A stretch of 59,613 bases of DNA from Acidobacteriota bacterium (GCA_017883165.1 JADGOC010000004.1:1-59613); one strand, 5' to 3'. Shown: positions 1 through 10,278, numbered from the stretch's first letter. Notes: generated by a model not told the origin, from the sequence alone. Translations and numbers: made by a program.

Positions 1-96
1 CTCGAGGCGACCGTGCGCTGGTATCTCGAGCACCGCGACTGGTGCGAGCAGGTACAGCAGGGGCACTATGACAGACAGAGGTTGGGGCTTGGATAG
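1..96 (+). CDS. rfbB: dTDP-glucose 4,6-dehydratase, C-terminal fragment cut by window edge
   Basis: Frame 1 reads LEATVRWYLEHRDWCEQVQQGHYDRQRLGLG*, typical RmlB C-terminus, directly upstream of rfbA. Confidence 0.8.
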   Translation, partial: LEATVRWYLEHRDWCEQVQQGHYDRQRLGLG

Positions 97-150
97 AGAG
101 GTTTGCTCTGCGAGCTCTGCATTGAACGTCGTGGGCGTGAAGGCCGCGTG

Positions 151-1026
151 ATGCTGAAGGGCATTATCCTCGCCGGCGGATCGGGGTCGCGGCTGCATCC
201 GCTGACGCGCGCCGTCAGCAAGCAGCTGATGCCGATCTACAACAAGCCGATGGTGTACTACCCGCTGTCGACGCTGATGCTCAGCGGGATTCGCCAGATC
301 CTCGTCATCACCACGCCCCACGAGCAGGAAAGTTTCAAGCGCCTGTTGGACGACGGCGCGGAGATCGGCTTGCGGATCGACTATGCGGTGCAGCCGAGCC
401 CGGACGGCCTGGCGCAGTCCTTCCTCATCGGTCGGGAGTTCATCGGCGCGGACCGCGTGACGCTGGCGCTCGGCGACAACATTTTTTACGGCGCCAATCT
501 GTCGGACTACCTGAACCGCGCGGCGACGCGCGAGTCTGGCGCCACCATCTTCGGTTACCAGGTGCGCGATCCGGAGCGGTACGGCGTCGTCGAGTTCGAC
601 ACGAGCGGCCGCGCGGTCAGCCTCGAAGAGAAACCGGAAAAGCCCAAGTCGAGCTACGCCGTCACCGGGCTCTACTTCTACGACAACCAGGTCGTCGACA
701 TTGCGTCGCGGCTGAAGCCGTCCGCGCGCGGCGAGCTCGAAATCACCGACGTCAACCGCACGTATCTCGAGCGCGGGCAGCTGCACGTCGAAAAGCTGAC
801 GCGCGGCATCGCGTGGCTCGACACCGGCACGCACCATTCGCTGATGCAGGCGGCCAGCTACATCCAGGCCATCGAGGAACGCCAGGGCCTGATGGTGGCG
901 TGCCTCGAGGAAATCGCGTTCCGCATGGGCTACATCAACGCGGGCGACCTCGCGCGGCTGGCGCGCGTCATGGAGTCGAGCGAGTACGGGCAGTACCTGT
1001 TCCGCGTCCTCGAGCACGAAGCCTGA
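151..1026 (+). CDS. rfbA: glucose-1-phosphate thymidylyltransferase
   Basis: [48 protein letters not shown] is the RmlA signature; ORF track extends to 103 but ATG at 151 fits better. Confidence 0.95.
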   Translation: MLKGIILAGGSGSRLHPLTRAVSKQLMPIYNKPMVYYPLSTLMLSGIRQILVITTPHEQESFKRLLDDGAEIGLRIDYAVQPSPDGLAQSFLIGREFIGADRVTLALGDNIFYGANLSDYLNRAATRESGATIFGYQVRDPERYGVVEFDTSGRAVSLEEKPEKPKSSYAVTGLYFYDNQVVDIASRLKPSARGELEITDVNRTYLERGQLHVEKLTRGIAWLDTGTHHSLMQAASYIQAIEERQGLMVACLEEIAFRMGYINAGDLARLARVMESSEYGQYLFRVLEHEA

Positions 1027-1030
1027 GCCC

Positions 1031-1588
1031 GTGCGCTTCGTACCCACTGCGTTGCCCGGCGTTGTCCTGATCGAGCCTGACGTCCATCGCGACGGCCGCG
1101 GCTATTTCGTCGAGACCTATCACGCCGCGAAGTATCGCGCGGGCGGCATCGACGGGCCGTTCGTGCAGGACAACATGACGCAGTCGGCCGGCGGCACCGT
1201 GCGCGGCCTCCACCTGCAGTCCCAGCACCCGCAGGGCAAGCTGATTCGCGTGATCGAGGGCGAAATCTGCGACGTGGCGGTCGACGTGCGCCGCGGATCG
1301 CCCACGTTCGGGCGATGGGTCGGCGTCACGCTGTCGGCGGACAATTTCGCGCAGTGCTACGTGCCGCCCGGCTTCGCGCACGGCTTCTGCGTCGTCAGCC
1401 CGCTGGCGCTCGTCGAGTACAAATGCACCGACCTCTACGATCCGACATCGGAGGTCGGCATCGCGTGGAACGACCCGGCGCTCGGCATTCGGTGGCCGAT
1501 CGCCGATCCTATTCTGTCGGATCGCGACCGGCGGAATCCCTTGCTGGCCGAGGTGACCGACCGCCTGCCTCGGTACACAAATTTGTAG
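1031..1588 (+). CDS. rfbC: dTDP-4-dehydrorhamnose 3,5-epimerase
   Basis: RmlC motifs [53 protein letters not shown]. Confidence 0.95.
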   Translation: MRFVPTALPGVVLIEPDVHRDGRGYFVETYHAAKYRAGGIDGPFVQDNMTQSAGGTVRGLHLQSQHPQGKLIRVIEGEICDVAVDVRRGSPTFGRWVGVTLSADNFAQCYVPPGFAHGFCVVSPLALVEYKCTDLYDPTSEVGIAWNDPALGIRWPIADPILSDRDRRNPLLAEVTDRLPRYTNL

Positions 1589-1589
1589 G

Positions 1590-1790
1590 ATCGACGACAA
1601 AATCGTCGGTTCGAGCCGCTCTCATCGGTGTGAAATGGCGATTTCCCCAAGGAATCCCGCGGGCACAGCCCTTGCCCTTCAGTGGACCGAAGTCGCTGAT
1701 CTGATTACGGCAGGGCGCCGTGAATTGCTGGGGGAGCCAGATCAGTGAAGCAAAGGGGCATCGCAATGACGCGATGCCTTTTTGTTTGTA
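1590..1790 (+). ncRNA. candidate structured RNA / attenuator ending in an intrinsic terminator
   Basis: Non-coding gap with nested stems: CGACGA(1592-1597)/TCGTCG(1603-1608), CTGATCTG(1696-1703)/CAGATCAG(1738-1745), ACGGC(1707-1711)/GCCGT(1717-1721), then a terminator hairpin and T-run. Confidence 0.4.
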
Positions 1791-2101
1791 CGCGCTATTT
1801 CTCGACGCGCGACATCCATGCCCGCCACCACGCGTCCAAACGCCGCCGCGCCCTGCGCATCGTCGAAGCGCCTGCCCTCGAAATCGAGTGACGGCTGATC
1901 GTTCAGCAGGATGAAGAAGTCTGACGTCGCCGTGTCGGCGCCTGCGCCGCGCGCCATCGACACCGTGCCGACGACGTGGTGTAGGCCGGTGACGCTCGTG
2001 CACTCGAGCGGAATCGGCGGAAAGCCCTGCGCGCGATGAAAGTGTCCGTTCGTGTAGAACCCGCCGTCGACGTATTTCAGAAAGTTGGCGGCGGTCCTAC
2101 G
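1742..2101 (-). pseudogene. cyclophilin-type peptidylprolyl isomerase remnant, truncated at both ends
   Basis: Minus strand reads TAANFLKYVDGGFYTNGHFHRAQGFPPIPLECTSVTGLHHVVGTVSMARGAGADTATSDFFILLNDQPSLDFEGRRFDDAQGAAAFGRVVAGMDVARR; in-frame TAA two codons upstream of TAANF and the conserved C-terminal strand is missing. Confidence 0.75.
1758..1785 (+). terminator. intrinsic terminator
   Basis: GCATCGC-AATGAC-GCGATGC followed by CTTTTTG. Confidence 0.7.
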
Positions 2102-2116
2102 TTAGAATGTCCTGAC

Positions 2117-2878
2117 ATGCGCATCGACCTCAACTCCGACATGGGCGAGTCCTTCGGCGCTTATACGATCGGCCACGACGCCGGGCTGATGAAGTCGATC
2201 ACCTCCGCCAACGTCGCGGCCGGCTTTCATGCGGGCGACCCGACGGTGCTGCGCGAGACGATTCGTCTGGCGAAGACACACGGCGTGGCCGTCGGCGCGC
2301 ATCCGGGCTTCCCGGATCTCGCGGGCTTCGGCCGCCGGGAGCTGCACGTCACGCCGCGCGAGGCCGAGGATCTCGTGCTTTATCAGATCGCCGCCGTTGC
2401 TGGCGTCGCCGCCGCCGAGGGCGTGCGTCTGCAGCACGTCAAGCCGCACGGCGCGCTCTTCAACATGGCGGTGAAGGACGCCGTGCTCGCCGACGCCATC
2501 GTGCGCGCGGTGGCCGCATTCGACAAGACGCTGATTCTCTTCACCCTGCCGGGATCGGAGATTCTGAAGGCGGGCCGTGCCGCCGGCCTGCGCGTGGCGG
2601 CGGAGATTTTTGCGGACCGCGCATACGAGCCGGATGGAACGCTCGTCTCGCGCCGGAAGCCTGGATCGGTCATTCACGACGCGCAGACGGTCGTCAAGCG
2701 GGCCGTTCGCATGGTGAACGACGCCGTCGTCGTCGCCATCGACGGCACGACGATCGCCCTCGAGGCGGACACGATCTGCGTGCACGGCGACACGCCTGGC
2801 TCCGACGCGCTCGCCGCCGCGCTGCGCGCCGGGCTCGAAGCCGCGGGCATCACCGTCATGGCCATCGGGCGGCTGTAA
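2117..2878 (+). CDS. pxpA: 5-oxoprolinase subunit PxpA (LamB/YcsF family)
   Basis: MRIDLNSDMGESFGAY...SANVAAGFHAGDP...GAHPGFPDLAGFGRRE...VKPHGALFN; starts at ATG 2117. Confidence 0.92.
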   Translation: MRIDLNSDMGESFGAYTIGHDAGLMKSITSANVAAGFHAGDPTVLRETIRLAKTHGVAVGAHPGFPDLAGFGRRELHVTPREAEDLVLYQIAAVAGVAAAEGVRLQHVKPHGALFNMAVKDAVLADAIVRAVAAFDKTLILFTLPGSEILKAGRAAGLRVAAEIFADRAYEPDGTLVSRRKPGSVIHDAQTVVKRAVRMVNDAVVVAIDGTTIALEADTICVHGDTPGSDALAAALRAGLEAAGITVMAIGRL

Positions 2879-2895
2879 CGCCGGTCTCGAACCGC

Positions 2896-3726
2896 CTATT
2901 CGATCTTGACGATGCGGTCGCTGATGTGCGGAAAGCGATCGAACACCGCCGGATCGTGCCCGGGCACCACGAGCTTGAGCGCCGAGGCAAGCGACCGCAT
3001 CCGATCTTGCGTGCGCAGGTTGGAGTCGGCGTTGAGCGTCTGCGCAATCGGTTTGTGCGTGTCGAGGTTTTCGTAGAGATACACATTGTCGGACGCGAGC
3101 ACGACCGTGCTGCCCGCGCGCGTCTGCACGCTCACGAACTGCGACTGCCAGGTGTGCTTGCCGCCGACATGGAATCCGATCCCTGAAATGGACGTCTCGT
3201 CCTCGCCGCGGACGAGCGTCACGCGTCCCATCGTGTTCCGCTTCACCATCTCCAGCACATCGTCGGCGTCGATGCCGCCGTGCGTGTTTTTCGATTGCCA
3301 CGCCTCACCGGTGTAGTACTCGAATTCGTCCTGTTGCACCCACACCCGCGCGGCAGGGAACAGATCGATGCCGCCGGCGTGATCCCAGTGCATGTGCGAG
3401 AGGAAGATGTCGGTCACTTCTTCCGGCTTGATGCCGAGCGGCGCAATCGCCTCCGACGGCAGAACGAAGTCCTTGACCGCGAATGCGGTGAAGTACTGAT
3501 CGCGATGGAACCCGGCATCGACGAGCGCCACGCGCCCGTTGACGCCCTTCAACACCCAGACGGTCATCGCGATGTCCAGCCGGCGCGAGCGATCGGCCCC
3601 GCTGATGAGGCTCGAGACCGGGAAGTTCGCGATTGTCGCGAACCGGACCGCGTACACGTCGAACTTCTCCGCTTCGGGCGGGATGAAGACGAACGCGGCC
3701 ATCACGACGGCAAGCAGAGTGCGCAC
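2896..3726 (-). CDS. MBL-fold metallo-hydrolase, N-acyl-homoserine lactonase-like
   Basis: IFLSHMHWDHAGG (HxHxDH) motif, LASDNVYLYENLD, VPGHDP; probable GTG start at 3726. Confidence 0.8.
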   Translation of the reverse strand: MRTLLAVVMAAFVFIPPEAEKFDVYAVRFATIANFPVSSLISGADRSRRLDIAMTVWVLKGVNGRVALVDAGFHRDQYFTAFAVKDFVLPSEAIAPLGIKPEEVTDIFLSHMHWDHAGGIDLFPAARVWVQQDEFEYYTGEAWQSKNTHGGIDADDVLEMVKRNTMGRVTLVRGEDETSISGIGFHVGGKHTWQSQFVSVQTRAGSTVVLASDNVYLYENLDTHKPIAQTLNADSNLRTQDRMRSLASALKLVVPGHDPAVFDRFPHISDRIVKIE

Positions 3727-3730
3727 AGTC

Positions 3731-5428
3731 CTAACTCTCCCGCAGGGCCCGTCGCAGCACCTTGCCGACCATCGTCTTGGGCAGCTCGCTGCGGAACTCG
3801 ATTGTCGACGGCACCTTGTACGGCGCCAGTTGCTGGCGGCAGAACGTGCGCAGCTCCAACTCGGTCGCGGATTGGCCCGGCCGCAGGACAACCCATGCCT
3901 TCACCGCTTCGCCCTTCACATCGTCGAGGACTCCGGCGACGCCGACCTCGGCGACCGCCGGATGCGCCGACAGCGCTTCCTCGACTTCGCGCGGCCAGAC
4001 CTGGAAGCCGCTCGTCTTGATGAGATCTTTCTTGCGATCGACGATGAACACATACCCGTCGTCGTCCAGGTAGCCGAGGTCGCCCGTGTGCAGCCAGCGC
4101 CGCGGGCCGTCGTCATCGACGTGATCGCGCAGCGCGCCGGCGGTTTCGTCCGGCCGGTTCCAGAAACCGGTCATGAGCTGTGCCGCGGAGAAAGCGATCT
4201 CCCCGACTTCCTTCGCCGGCAGCACGCGCGTGCCTTCGTCGCCGTCGAAAATCCGCACGTGGACGTCGGGCAGCGGCATGCCGACCGAGCCGACCTTGTT
4301 CGGCCCCTGCACCGGATTGACGCACAACGCCATCATCGCTTCGGTGAGCGAGTAGCCTTCGACGATCCGGCCGCCGGTCAGCGCCTCGAAGCGTTGTTTG
4401 GTGTCGGACAGCAACGCGGCCGCGCCGGAGAAACAGATTCTGATCGATTTGAAGTCGACCTTGCCCCGCTGGACGTCGGGGTGATTGAGGAGCGCGATGT
4501 ACAGCGTCGGGACGCCGGTGAAGAAGGCCGGCTTCACGCGCCGGATCGTGTGCAGCAGATCCGGCAGATCGCGGGGATTCGGTACGAGCGCGATCGGATT
4601 GCGCGTGACCAAGGCGAGGCCCTGCACGCCGACGTTCGCGTACACGTGGAACATCGGCAGCGGCAGGAGGATCACGCTGTCGCCCATGCCGAGAACCGAT
4701 GACGTCCAGGCGTGCACCTGCAGCCCCGTGCGCGTGTACGCCCCGTGCGTGCCGAGCACGCCCTTCGGCGTGCCGGTGGTGCCGCCGCTCATCAGCAGCA
4801 CGGCGGGATCGTCGAGCGTCAGCGGTTCGCGCGCGGGCCGCCGGCCCCGGTTCACGAGCAGCAGATGCGCGAAATCATGGTCGCCCGGCACGAGCGACAC
4901 ACGGTCGCCGTCGCGCTTTTCTCGAAAGAGGGTGAACAACATCCGCAGCAGGGGCGGAAAGTAGTCCTTGATGTTGGTCGCGATCACCCGCCGCAGCGGC
5001 GTCTGCTTCTGGATGTTCTTCACGCGGGCGTAGTACCGCGTCAGGGTCACGATCGTCTCGATGCCGTGCTCCCGGAGCGGCCCCTCGATCTCGCGCTCGG
5101 TGTAGGTCGGATTCAGCGGCGCGACGATGGCGCCGAGCTTCCAGGCGCCGAACTCGGCGATGAAGAATTGCGGGCAGTTGGGAAGCAGGAGCGCGACGCG
5201 ATCGCCGCGGCGGACGCCGAGCGAGGCGAACGCCGCCGCGCAGGCGTCGCTGAGTGCGTCGAGCGCGCCGTAGCTGATGGTCGCGCCCTTGAAGAGCAGC
5301 GCCGGATCGCCCGGCCGCTCCCGCGCCGCGTCGGCGAGGTAATCGACGAGCGTTTTGGCCGGATACGGCGCAAGCGTCGCCGGAACGCCGGCGTCGTAAT
5401 GCGCCAGCCAGGGCACCGATGAAGACAT
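3731..5428 (-). CDS. long-chain fatty acid--CoA ligase (AMP-forming)
   Basis: LMSGGTTGTPKGV AMP-binding motif, GYSLTEAMMA, HTGDLGYLDDDGYVFIVDRKKDLIKTSGFQVWPREVE. Confidence 0.93.
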   Translation of the reverse strand: MSSSVPWLAHYDAGVPATLAPYPAKTLVDYLADAARERPGDPALLFKGATISYGALDALSDACAAAFASLGVRRGDRVALLLPNCPQFFIAEFGAWKLGAIVAPLNPTYTEREIEGPLREHGIETIVTLTRYYARVKNIQKQTPLRRVIATNIKDYFPPLLRMLFTLFREKRDGDRVSLVPGDHDFAHLLLVNRGRRPAREPLTLDDPAVLLMSGGTTGTPKGVLGTHGAYTRTGLQVHAWTSSVLGMGDSVILLPLPMFHVYANVGVQGLALVTRNPIALVPNPRDLPDLLHTIRRVKPAFFTGVPTLYIALLNHPDVQRGKVDFKSIRICFSGAAALLSDTKQRFEALTGGRIVEGYSLTEAMMALCVNPVQGPNKVGSVGMPLPDVHVRIFDGDEGTRVLPAKEVGEIAFSAAQLMTGFWNRPDETAGALRDHVDDDGPRRWLHTGDLGYLDDDGYVFIVDRKKDLIKTSGFQVWPREVEEALSAHPAVAEVGVAGVLDDVKGEAVKAWVVLRPGQSATELELRTFCRQQLAPYKVPSTIEFRSELPKTMVGKVLRRALRES

Positions 5429-5474
5429 GGGCGCCGGGATTATAGTCGTGACTGAGCGGAAAGTCGCGGCTGGG

Positions 5475-6431
5475 TCAGATCGCGGCCGGCGCGAGCAGCA
5501 TCAGCAGCAGCGCCTTCTGCCCGTGCAGACGGTTTTCGGCCTGATCGAAGACGACCGAGGCGGCCGATTCGAACACCTCCGCCGTGACCTCCTCGCCCCG
5601 ATGCGCCGGCAGGCAGTGCATGAAGAGCGCGCCGGGTCGCGCGAGCGCCATGAGCGCGTCGTTCACCTGATACGCTGCGAACGCGCGGCGGCGGCTGTCC
5701 GCTTCGGCCTCCTGGCCCATCGACGTCCACGTATCGGTATAGATCGCGTCGACGCCGGCCACCGCATCGGTCGGGTCGCTGAAGAGGCGCAGCCGCGCAC
5801 CGTGGCGCGAGACGCCGGTCGCCTGCTGCACGACCGCGTGCGGCAGCTGATACGCCTCGGGGCTCGCGACGTGCAGGTGCACGCCGAGCATAGCCGAGGC
5901 GTGCGCGAGCGACGCGGCGATGTTGTTGCCGTCGCCGACGTAGGCGATCGTTCGGCCCCGGAGCGATCCGAGCTTCTCCTGCAGCGTCAGAAAATCGGCG
6001 ATCGCCTGGCACGGATGCTCATCGTCGGTCAGCGCGTTCACGACGTGAAGACGCGTCGTCGCCGCGGCCAGCTCCTCGAGCAGCTTTTGAGAAAAGGTCC
6101 GGATCACGACCGCATCGACCCAGCGCTCGAGATTGCGGGCGACGTCGGCGACCGGTTCGCGGCGTCCCAGGGCGACGTCGGCCTGGAGCGCCACGAGGTG
6201 GCCGCCGAGCTCGCGCACGGCGATCTCGAACGTCGACCGCGTGCGCAGCGAAGGCTTGTCGAAGAGCATCGCGACGTGGCGGCCATCGAGCGCGTCGGAG
6301 GTCGGCGCGTGGCGGCCGCGCGCGCGGTCCGCTTTGAGGCGCGCCGCCAGCTCGAGACAGCGCTCGAGATCGAGCGCGTCGAAGTCGAGGATGGACAGAA
6401 AGTCTTTGTGGGTCAACGTTGCTGGTGTCAT
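5475..6431 (-). CDS. argF: ornithine carbamoyltransferase
   Basis: KPSLRTRSTFEIAV, DDEHPCQAIADFLT, FMHCLPAHRGEEV; ATG at 6431. Confidence 0.93.
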   Translation of the reverse strand: MTPATLTHKDFLSILDFDALDLERCLELAARLKADRARGRHAPTSDALDGRHVAMLFDKPSLRTRSTFEIAVRELGGHLVALQADVALGRREPVADVARNLERWVDAVVIRTFSQKLLEELAAATTRLHVVNALTDDEHPCQAIADFLTLQEKLGSLRGRTIAYVGDGNNIAASLAHASAMLGVHLHVASPEAYQLPHAVVQQATGVSRHGARLRLFSDPTDAVAGVDAIYTDTWTSMGQEAEADSRRRAFAAYQVNDALMALARPGALFMHCLPAHRGEEVTAEVFESAASVVFDQAENRLHGQKALLLMLLAPAAI

Positions 6432-7636
6432 GTCCGGTAATCCGCGTTGATGCGCACGTAGTCGGCGCTCAGGTCGCACGTCCACACGGTCGAGGAGGCC
6501 CCTCCGGCACCGAGATCCACCGACACCGCGATTTCCTTGCCCTTGAGGTACTCCGCCGCGCGCGGCGCGTTCTCGTCGTGCGGCGCGCCGTCCTTGAACA
6601 GCACCGTCGATCCGATCGTGACGGCGGCGGCCGCCAGCTCGAACGCCACGCCGGCCCGGCCCGCGACCGCAATCAAGCGGCCCCAGTTCGGATCGCCGCC
6701 GTGGATCGCCGTTTTGACGAGCGGCGAGTTCGCGATCGCCTTCGCCGCGCGTCGCGCGTCCTCGACCGACGCCGCGCCCGTCACGGTAACGGTGACCAGC
6801 TTGGTCGCGCCTTCGCCGCCGCGCACGATGCCGAGCGCCAGCTCGAGGCAGACCGACCGCAGCGCGTCCACGAACGCCCCGTAATTGTCGTCGCCGATGC
6901 GCGCTCCGCTCGCGCCGTTGGCGAGCAGCATGACGGTGTCGTTGGTCGAGCACTCGCCGTCCACGGTGATCGCGTTGAACGTGTCGTTGACCACGTCCCG
7001 CAGCGCGCGGTCGAGCAGCGGCTGCGAGATGGACGCATCGGTCGTCACGAAGCCGAGCATCGTCGCCATCATCGGCTCGATCATGCCCGAGCCCTTGGCC
7101 ATGCCACCGATCGAGAACTGGCCCGCGCGCGCGGCGGCTTCCTTCGGAAACGGATCGGTCGTCATGATGGCGCGCGCGGCAACCGCACCCTGGTCCGCGC
7201 CGAGCGCGCGGAACGCCGCCGGCAGGGCGCCGCGAATGTTCTCGATCGACAGCGCGACGCCGATGACGCCGGTCGAGGCGACGAGCACCTGCTCGACCGG
7301 ACAGCCGACCAGACGCGCCGCGTCGTCCGCCATGGCCCGCGCGACGGCCATCCCGGCCTCGCCGGTGCAGGCGTTCGCGCAGCCGCTATTGACGATCACG
7401 GCGCGCGCGAGGCCGCCCGATTTCGACAGATGCTCGCGCGACACGACGACGGGTGCCGCCTGCGCGCGATTGATCGTGAAGACGGCCGCGGCGGTGGCGG
7501 GCGTGTCCGAGACGAGCAGCGCCAGGTCGAGGGCGCCGTTGGCCTTGATGCCCGCGCTGACGCCCGCGGCGCGGAATCCCCGCGGCGTGGTGACGCCGCC
7601 GCCCTTGATCTCGGTGCGACCCTCGCCGACGGTCAT
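6428..7636 (-). CDS. argJ: glutamate N-acetyltransferase / amino-acid N-acetyltransferase
   Basis: ArgJ family: GFRAAGVSAGIK, VNSGCANACTGEAG, GMAKGSGMI, STNDTVMLLANG; overlaps argF by 4 bp. Confidence 0.95.
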   Translation of the reverse strand: MTVGEGRTEIKGGGVTTPRGFRAAGVSAGIKANGALDLALLVSDTPATAAAVFTINRAQAAPVVVSREHLSKSGGLARAVIVNSGCANACTGEAGMAVARAMADDAARLVGCPVEQVLVASTGVIGVALSIENIRGALPAAFRALGADQGAVAARAIMTTDPFPKEAAARAGQFSIGGMAKGSGMIEPMMATMLGFVTTDASISQPLLDRALRDVVNDTFNAITVDGECSTNDTVMLLANGASGARIGDDNYGAFVDALRSVCLELALGIVRGGEGATKLVTVTVTGAASVEDARRAAKAIANSPLVKTAIHGGDPNWGRLIAVAGRAGVAFELAAAAVTIGSTVLFKDGAPHDENAPRAAEYLKGKEIAVSVDLGAGGASSTVWTCDLSADYVRINADYRT

Positions 7637-8196
7637 GCGTAGCGCGCGGCCGCGGGCCGATCATGAACGGCGTCGAACTCGGATTCGAGGGGCCTGCCCC
7701 GAGCATCGTCGCAGGCGTCGTCGAGGGGCACGACCATCGCGTATTGCCCGCATCGGCGGAAATTTGGACAACCGACGCAGTCGGTGAAGATTTTCTCGGG
7801 CAGCCACAGGTGCGGCACGATCGAGAAGCCCATCTGAATGAAATAGCCCGGCGAGTGCGTGAACGCACAGAGCTTCTCGAAGCTTTCGCGGCGCGCCCGG
7901 CGGCGCAGCTCCTCGACGATCTCGGTGCCGACGCCGCCGCCGCGCACCGACCGGTCGACGGCGAGCGATCGCACTTCGGCGACGGTCGGGCTGAGCGGCG
8001 CGAGCTCGGCGCAGCCCACGATGGTCTTGCCCGTTTTGCCGCGCAGGGCGATCGTGAACCGCTCGGCGTGGACCTCGAGCTCGCCGAGCGTCCGCGGCAG
8101 CAGGTGTCCCTCGTCGAGGTTCGCCGTGATCAGCGCATGCAGCTTCCGCGCATGCGACGGCTCGGCCGTCCGGAGTGTGATCCGCGCTGGTCTCAT
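7633..8196 (-). CDS. GNAT N-acetyltransferase, N-acetylglutamate synthase-like
   Basis: RSLAVDRSVRGGGVGTEIVEEL acetyl-CoA site and PEKIFTDCVGCPNFRRCGQYAMVVPL; sits inside the arg operon. Confidence 0.8.
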   Translation of the reverse strand: MRPARITLRTAEPSHARKLHALITANLDEGHLLPRTLGELEVHAERFTIALRGKTGKTIVGCAELAPLSPTVAEVRSLAVDRSVRGGGVGTEIVEELRRRARRESFEKLCAFTHSPGYFIQMGFSIVPHLWLPEKIFTDCVGCPNFRRCGQYAMVVPLDDACDDARGRPLESEFDAVHDRPAAARYA

Positions 8197-9401
8197 CCTT
8201 GAGCCCCCACGGCACCCAGCGCGGCATCCAGCCGGCCGAGGCCCTCATCGATTTCCGCATCGGTAATGACGAGCGGCGGCAGCAGCCGAATCACGCGCTC
8301 CGCCGTCCGGTTGACGACTACGCCGCGCTCGAGCGCCGCCGTCACGACCGGCGCCGCGTCGCACGTCAGCTCCAATCCCCACATCAAACCCTTGCCGCGC
8401 ACCTCTTTGATCATCGGGTGCTTGGCGGCCAGACGCTTCAGCCGCTGCTCGACATGCTGGCCGACGCGCGCGATGTGCCCGAGCAGGCCGCCGCCGACGA
8501 GATGATCGAGGACGCAGAGCGCCGCGCGGCACGCCAGCAGGTTGCCGCCGTACGTCGTGCCGTGATCGCCGAATGAGATGGTGTCGGCGACTTCCTGGCT
8601 GACGAGCGCCGCGCCGACCGGCACGCCGCCGCCGAGCGCCTTGCCGATCGACACCAGGTGCGGCTTCAGGCCGAGCGCGGCAAAGTAGAACGGGTAGCCG
8701 GTGCGGCCCAGGCCGCTTTGCACTTCGTCGGCGATGAAGAGCGCACCGCTCTTCGCGCACGCGTCTCTGATGGCTTCGGCGAACGCCGGCGTCAGCGGCC
8801 GGATGCCGCCTTCGCCCTGCACGGGCTCGGCGATGATGGCCGCGGTCGCGCGCGAGACGGCGGCCCGCAGCGCGGCCGGCTCGTTGACCGGCACGAACTT
8901 GACGCTCGGCAGCAGCGGCTCGAAGGGCGCGCGATAGTGCGCGTCGGAGGTGACCGAGAGCGACCCGAACGTCCGCCCGTGAAACGATCCCTCGATCGCG
9001 ATGAATTCCTGCCGCGGCTCCCCGCGCGTGTACCAGTAACGCCGCGCGAACTTCAGGCAGGCTTCGACGGCTTCGGTGCCGCTGTTGCAGAAAAACGCGC
9101 GCGGCAGGCCGGAGAGATTCGCGAGGCGCTCGGCGAGATGCCCCTGCAGCGGGTGATAGAACAGATTCGACGTGTGAATGAGCGTGTGCGCCTGCTCGGC
9201 GATCGCGCGCGAGAGCGCGGGATGCGCGTGGCCGAGCGAGGCCACGCCGATGCCAGACAGCAGATCGAGATACTCGTGCCCTTCGGCGTCGTAGAGGTGC
9301 ACGCCTTCGCCGCGCACGAACGTGACCGGCGCGCGGCGATAGGTCTGCAACACGTGCCGCGATTCTCGCGCCTGAACGTCGTCGAGTGTTGTCGTCGTCA
9401 T
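8193..9401 (-). CDS. argD: acetylornithine aminotransferase
   Basis: Class III aminotransferase: FFCNSGTEAVEACLKFARRY, ALFIADEVQSGLGRTG, HLVSIGKALGGGVPVGAAL; ATG at 9401. Confidence 0.92.
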   Translation of the reverse strand: MTTTTLDDVQARESRHVLQTYRRAPVTFVRGEGVHLYDAEGHEYLDLLSGIGVASLGHAHPALSRAIAEQAHTLIHTSNLFYHPLQGHLAERLANLSGLPRAFFCNSGTEAVEACLKFARRYWYTRGEPRQEFIAIEGSFHGRTFGSLSVTSDAHYRAPFEPLLPSVKFVPVNEPAALRAAVSRATAAIIAEPVQGEGGIRPLTPAFAEAIRDACAKSGALFIADEVQSGLGRTGYPFYFAALGLKPHLVSIGKALGGGVPVGAALVSQEVADTISFGDHGTTYGGNLLACRAALCVLDHLVGGGLLGHIARVGQHVEQRLKRLAAKHPMIKEVRGKGLMWGLELTCDAAPVVTAALERGVVVNRTAERVIRLLPPLVITDAEIDEGLGRLDAALGAVGAQG

Positions 9402-10273
9402 TTCGTACTTTCTCGCAGGGCCCCAGCCCCGCTCGCCGATGCCATCGCGCGCGTCGCCATCAGCCGCGTCGAGCCCGGCGGCAGGCCGCCGGCAGCCGCC
9501 ACGGCGATGGCCGTTCCGTTCTGGCCATCGACGATCACCACATCGTCGACGCCGCGGGCCAGCGCGTGCTCGCACGCGCGCAGCTTGGCGATCATGCCGG
9601 CCGTCGCCGTGCCGTTCGCGACCATCCGCTCGATGTCGCTCGATTCGACGAGTGGCACCGTCGCGCCGTCGTCGCCGCGCACGCCGGGCGTCGTCCCGGC
9701 GATGACGAACCGCCGCGCGCCGAGGCGTGCGGCGAGGTGGCCGGCCAGCGTATCGGCGTTGACGTTGTAGAGCTGTCCGTCTTCGCCGATGCCGATGCTC
9801 GCGACGACGGGAATGAACCCGCCGGCGAGCAGGGTGTTCAGCAGCCGCGCGTCTGATTGATCGATCGGCACGCCGACCCGTCCGAGATCGACCGTGCGGC
9901 CGTCCGCGCTCGTGTGCGGCGCGGCGCGGCGCGACAAGCCGCACCGCGCGTCGGCGCCCGTCAGGCCGACCGCGGCGACGCCTGCCGTGTTCAGCGCGGC
10001 GACCAGCCGTGTATTCACCGTTCCTCCGAGCACCGACACCACGACGTCCAACGTCGCGGCGTCCGTGACGCGCAGGCCGTCAACCTGGCGCTTCTCGATT
10101 CCCGCCGCCTTCAGCGCCGCGTCGATTTCGCGTCCGCCGCCGTGCACGATGATGACGGGGACGACCGGCGTCTGGCTGGCCATGACGGCGATCGCCTCGA
10201 CAATCGTGCGCAGCCGCGCCGGCTCTTCGAGTAGCTCGCCGCCGAACTTGATGACAAGCGGTCGGGTTGTCAT
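9398..10273 (-). CDS. argB: acetylglutamate kinase
   Basis: VIKFGGELLEE, VIIVHGGGREID, LYNVNADTLAGHLA; ATG at 10273. Confidence 0.92.
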   Translation of the reverse strand: MTTRPLVIKFGGELLEEPARLRTIVEAIAVMASQTPVVPVIIVHGGGREIDAALKAAGIEKRQVDGLRVTDAATLDVVVSVLGGTVNTRLVAALNTAGVAAVGLTGADARCGLSRRAAPHTSADGRTVDLGRVGVPIDQSDARLLNTLLAGGFIPVVASIGIGEDGQLYNVNADTLAGHLAARLGARRFVIAGTTPGVRGDDGATVPLVESSDIERMVANGTATAGMIAKLRACEHALARGVDDVVIVDGQNGTAIAVAAAGGLPPGSTRLMATRAMASASGAGALRESTK

Positions 10274-10278
10274 CGGCC

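Noticed and set aside
1600-1640. GGTTCGAGCC resembling a tRNA T-loop
   Set aside because: T-stem does not pair and no acceptor or anticodon arms could be built
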